Made by a program: the position numbers and the translations under genes | In this document: in pieces, positions 62,221 to 64,000 of the stretch | How positions within the stretch are numbered: the first letter of the stretch is position 1 | Layout of the letters: every line of letters starts with the position of its first letter | Assembly: GCA_043738095.1 (NCBI GenBank) | Contig: JAYSZI010000062.1 | Span: forward strand, 1-64,000 | Source: Lysobacter_K sp043738095 | Lineage (GTDB): Bacteria > Pseudomonadota > Gammaproteobacteria > Xanthomonadales > Xanthomonadaceae | Direction of reading: 5' to 3' | DNA length: 64,000 nt | Notes under the pieces: generated by a model | What the model was told of the DNA's origin: nothing | The model's database searches: none | What the model saw: only the letters and a program-made list of their open reading frames with translations

Positions 62221-63657
62221 ATGTACGAGACACTCACCCTTTCTCATCACGTGGCCGGCCAGGCGATCGCCGACGCGGCCGTGCTCGAGCAGCGCAACCC
62301 CGCATTCCCGGACGACCTACTCATCCGTATCCCGGAGGCTGGCCCCACCATGGTGGCGCAGGCCGCAAAGGCGGCGCAGGACGCCCTTGCGCCGTTTGCG
62401 GCAGCTGGTATCGAAGCGCGATCTGATGCGCTGTCGAAGATCGGCCACGCGATCGCCGCCAACGTCGCCGAGTTCGCGCTTTTGATCGCGCGCGAAACCG
62501 GCAAGACCGTGCGGGATGCCCGCGGCGAAACCCTCCGCGCTGCACGCATCTTCGAGTTCTTTGCGGGTGAAGCCCTGCGCAACGCCGGCGAGCGTTTCGA
62601 ATCGACGCGGCCGGGCGCGATGGTGGAGGTCATGCACGCGCCGGTCGGTGTCGTGGGGCTCATCACGCCGTGGAACTTCCCGATTGCGATCCCCGCCTGG
62701 AAGATCGCGCCCGCGCTCGCATTTGGCAACACGGTCGTGTGGAAACCTTCGGAGGTGTCGTCCGCCATCGCAGCGATGCTGATGCGGATCATCGCCGACG
62801 CGGGCCTGCCTGCCGGCTGCGTCAACATGGTGCTGGGTGCCGGTGTCGCCGGCGAGGCGATCTGTGCCGAACCCGTGTTCGATGCGGTGTCGTTCACCGG
62901 TTCCGAAATGGTGGGCCGGCGTGTGCGCGAAATCGTGTCGGCGCGCGGCGCACGGGTGCAGCTAGAGATGGGCGGGGTCAACGGCCTGATCGTGCTGGCC
63001 GACGCCGACCTCGACATCGCCGTCGAGTGCGCGGTGAACGGCGCCTTTTTCGCTGCCGGTCAGCGGTGCACGGCCACATCGCGGATCATCGTCGAGGAGC
63101 GGATCGCCGATCGTTTCGTCGTGTCGCTCAAGGCGCGCGTCGCCAGGCTCTTGATCGGTGACCCGCGCGAAGCAGCCACCGACATCGGTCCGCTCGCCTC
63201 GCCGCGACAGAAGCAGCGCGTGTTGCAACAGGTAGCGATGGTGCGTGGCACCGGGCTCGTCGCTGCGTTCGGCACCGAACCCGATCCGCGCGACTGCTAC
63301 TTCGCGCCGACCCTTTTCGACCGTGTCGAATCCGACAGCCTGCTCGCGCATGAGGAAATCTTCGGGCCAGTGGCAGGCCTGTTCCGAGCCGACAGTTTCG
63401 ACGCCGCGATGGCACTGCTGAACGACTCACGCTATGGCCTGTCCGCCGGCCTTTGCACGCGCTCGCTGAAGCATGCCGAGATCTTCAAGCGCGACGCACG
63501 CGCCGGCATGCTGATGATCAATCTGCCCACCGCCGGCGTCGACCACCACGCCCCGTTTGGCGGAGCCGGTGCGTCCAGCTACGGTCCGCGCGAGCAGGGC
63601 AGGGCCGCCCGGTCGTTCTACACCGCGATGCGAACCACGTACCTGAGTCCCGGCTAG
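62221..63657 (+). CDS. Aldehyde dehydrogenase, probable 2-oxoglutarate semialdehyde dehydrogenase
   Basis: 478 residues. NAD(P)-dependent ALDH with TPWNFPIAIPAWKIAPAL, FTGSEMVGRR, the catalytic base E249 in LEMGG and nucleophile C283 in GQRCTATSR. In context it oxidises 2-oxoglutarate semialdehyde to 2-oxoglutarate, the end of the hydroxyproline route into the TCA cycle. It begins 10 bp after the epimerase stop and is followed after 9 bp by the regulator. Confidence 0.92.
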   Translation: MYETLTLSHHVAGQAIADAAVLEQRNPAFPDDLLIRIPEAGPTMVAQAAKAAQDALAPFAAAGIEARSDALSKIGHAIAANVAEFALLIARETGKTVRDARGETLRAARIFEFFAGEALRNAGERFESTRPGAMVEVMHAPVGVVGLITPWNFPIAIPAWKIAPALAFGNTVVWKPSEVSSAIAAMLMRIIADAGLPAGCVNMVLGAGVAGEAICAEPVFDAVSFTGSEMVGRRVREIVSARGARVQLEMGGVNGLIVLADADLDIAVECAVNGAFFAAGQRCTATSRIIVEERIADRFVVSLKARVARLLIGDPREAATDIGPLASPRQKQRVLQQVAMVRGTGLVAAFGTEPDPRDCYFAPTLFDRVESDSLLAHEEIFGPVAGLFRADSFDAAMALLNDSRYGLSAGLCTRSLKHAEIFKRDARAGMLMINLPTAGVDHHAPFGGAGASSYGPREQGRAARSFYTAMRTTYLSPG

Positions 63658-63666
63658 ACTGGTCGC

Positions 63667-64000
63667 ATGAGCATCGACACCCGATCACTGTCGGACCAAG
63701 CCTTCGACGTAATCCGCGAGCGGATCTTGTCGACCCAGATTCCGCCGCTCGCGCCGATTCGGCAGGAGGCGCTCGCCGAGGAACTCGGGATCAGCAAGAT
63801 TCCGCTGCGCGAGGCGCTAGGCCGATTGGAGCAGCACGGTCTGTTGAGCTCGAATCCCAATCGCGGCTTCTTTGTGCCGGCACTGACTACCGTCGAAGCG
63901 GAGGAAGTGTTCGCGCTGCGTCTGAAGATCGAGCCCGAGGCCGCCGTCGCCGCGAGCCTTGATGCCAACGAGGCTGAGCGCGAAGCAGCCGAAGCGGCGC
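63667..64000 (+). CDS. GntR-family (FCD subfamily) regulator, 3'-truncated by window edge
   Basis: The first 111 residues are visible, running off the end of the window. Winged-helix N-terminus: QAFDVIRERILSTQI, RQEALAEELGISKIPLREAL, LEQHGLLSSNPNRGFFVP. The following helix (EAEEVFALRLKIEPEAA) starts an FCD ligand-binding domain. Nine bases after the aldehyde dehydrogenase and in the same direction, it is very probably the local repressor of the hydroxyproline genes, with 60239-60254 as a candidate site. Confidence 0.92.
   Translation, partial: MSIDTRSLSDQAFDVIRERILSTQIPPLAPIRQEALAEELGISKIPLREALGRLEQHGLLSSNPNRGFFVPALTTVEAEEVFALRLKIEPEAAVAASLDANEAEREAAEAA

Overview
The window is 64 kb of high-GC (by eye roughly 64%) gammaproteobacterial DNA. 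The contiguous ilv-leu operon (ilvD-C-G-M-E-A-leuA-leuC-D-B), the secreted proteases with PKD/PPC/P-type tails, the ToxR-like regulator with a tetratricopeptide-like output region and the two-component-propeller GGDEF protein together point to the Xanthomonadales (Lysobacteraceae/Rhodanobacteraceae: Lysobacter, Dyella, Luteibacter or a relative). This is inferred from gene content only.

Layout. 0-2.3 kb: an edge-truncated cytochrome P450 and a glutaminase. 2.7-7.5 kb: two secreted proteases (M4 thermolysin-like and S8 subtilisin-like) sharing an almost identical PPC + P-domain tail. 8.0-10.9 kb: a ToxR/CadC-like membrane-anchored regulator transcribed away from the proteases; between them lies a PhoB-type direct repeat. 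11.1-23.1 kb: the branched-chain amino acid operon on the minus strand, headed by an attenuator with a 49-residue leader peptide rich in Leu/Val/Ile. 23.2-26.3 kb: a periplasmic-propeller diguanylate cyclase. 26.3-27.4 kb: gene remnants, namely a homoserine dehydrogenase C-terminus and the front part of an EntD-type phosphopantetheinyl transferase. 27.4-39.3 kb: a tightly coupled minus-strand glycoconjugate operon (class II aldolase, tandem nucleotidyltransferase, GtrA-GT2 fusion, GDPD-like protein, GT-C/uridine-kinase fusion, HAD phosphatase, GT87, DUF5916 outer-membrane protein, small membrane protein).

39.5-54.3 kb: a divergent plus-strand NRPS operon. It has three single-module C-A-PCP enzymes, the last ending in a thioester reductase, then an MFS exporter, an MbtH protein, a DUF6875-type protein and a kynurenine 3-monooxygenase-like flavoprotein. 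All parts of a small assembly line for a reductively released tripeptide (X-Gly-Y aldehyde or alcohol, with only Gly predicted) are present except a phosphopantetheinyl transferase.

54.3-57.4 kb: a lower-GC patch with an orphan PD-(D/E)xK-like gene, a MobB-like mobilisation gene, a truncated tautomerase and a low-GC secreted esterase, probably the remains of a mobile element. 57.7-64 kb: hydroxyproline catabolism, with an Xaa-Pro peptidase and D-hydroxyproline dehydrogenase on the minus strand and a deaminase, 4-hydroxyproline 2-epimerase, semialdehyde dehydrogenase and GntR regulator on the plus strand, around an 80-bp divergent promoter holding a GTATAC-centred operator candidate. Secreted proteases, prolidase and hydroxyproline genes together suggest a life on collagen-like or other Hyp-rich protein. 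I saw no rRNA, tRNA, CRISPR array or complete insertion sequence.
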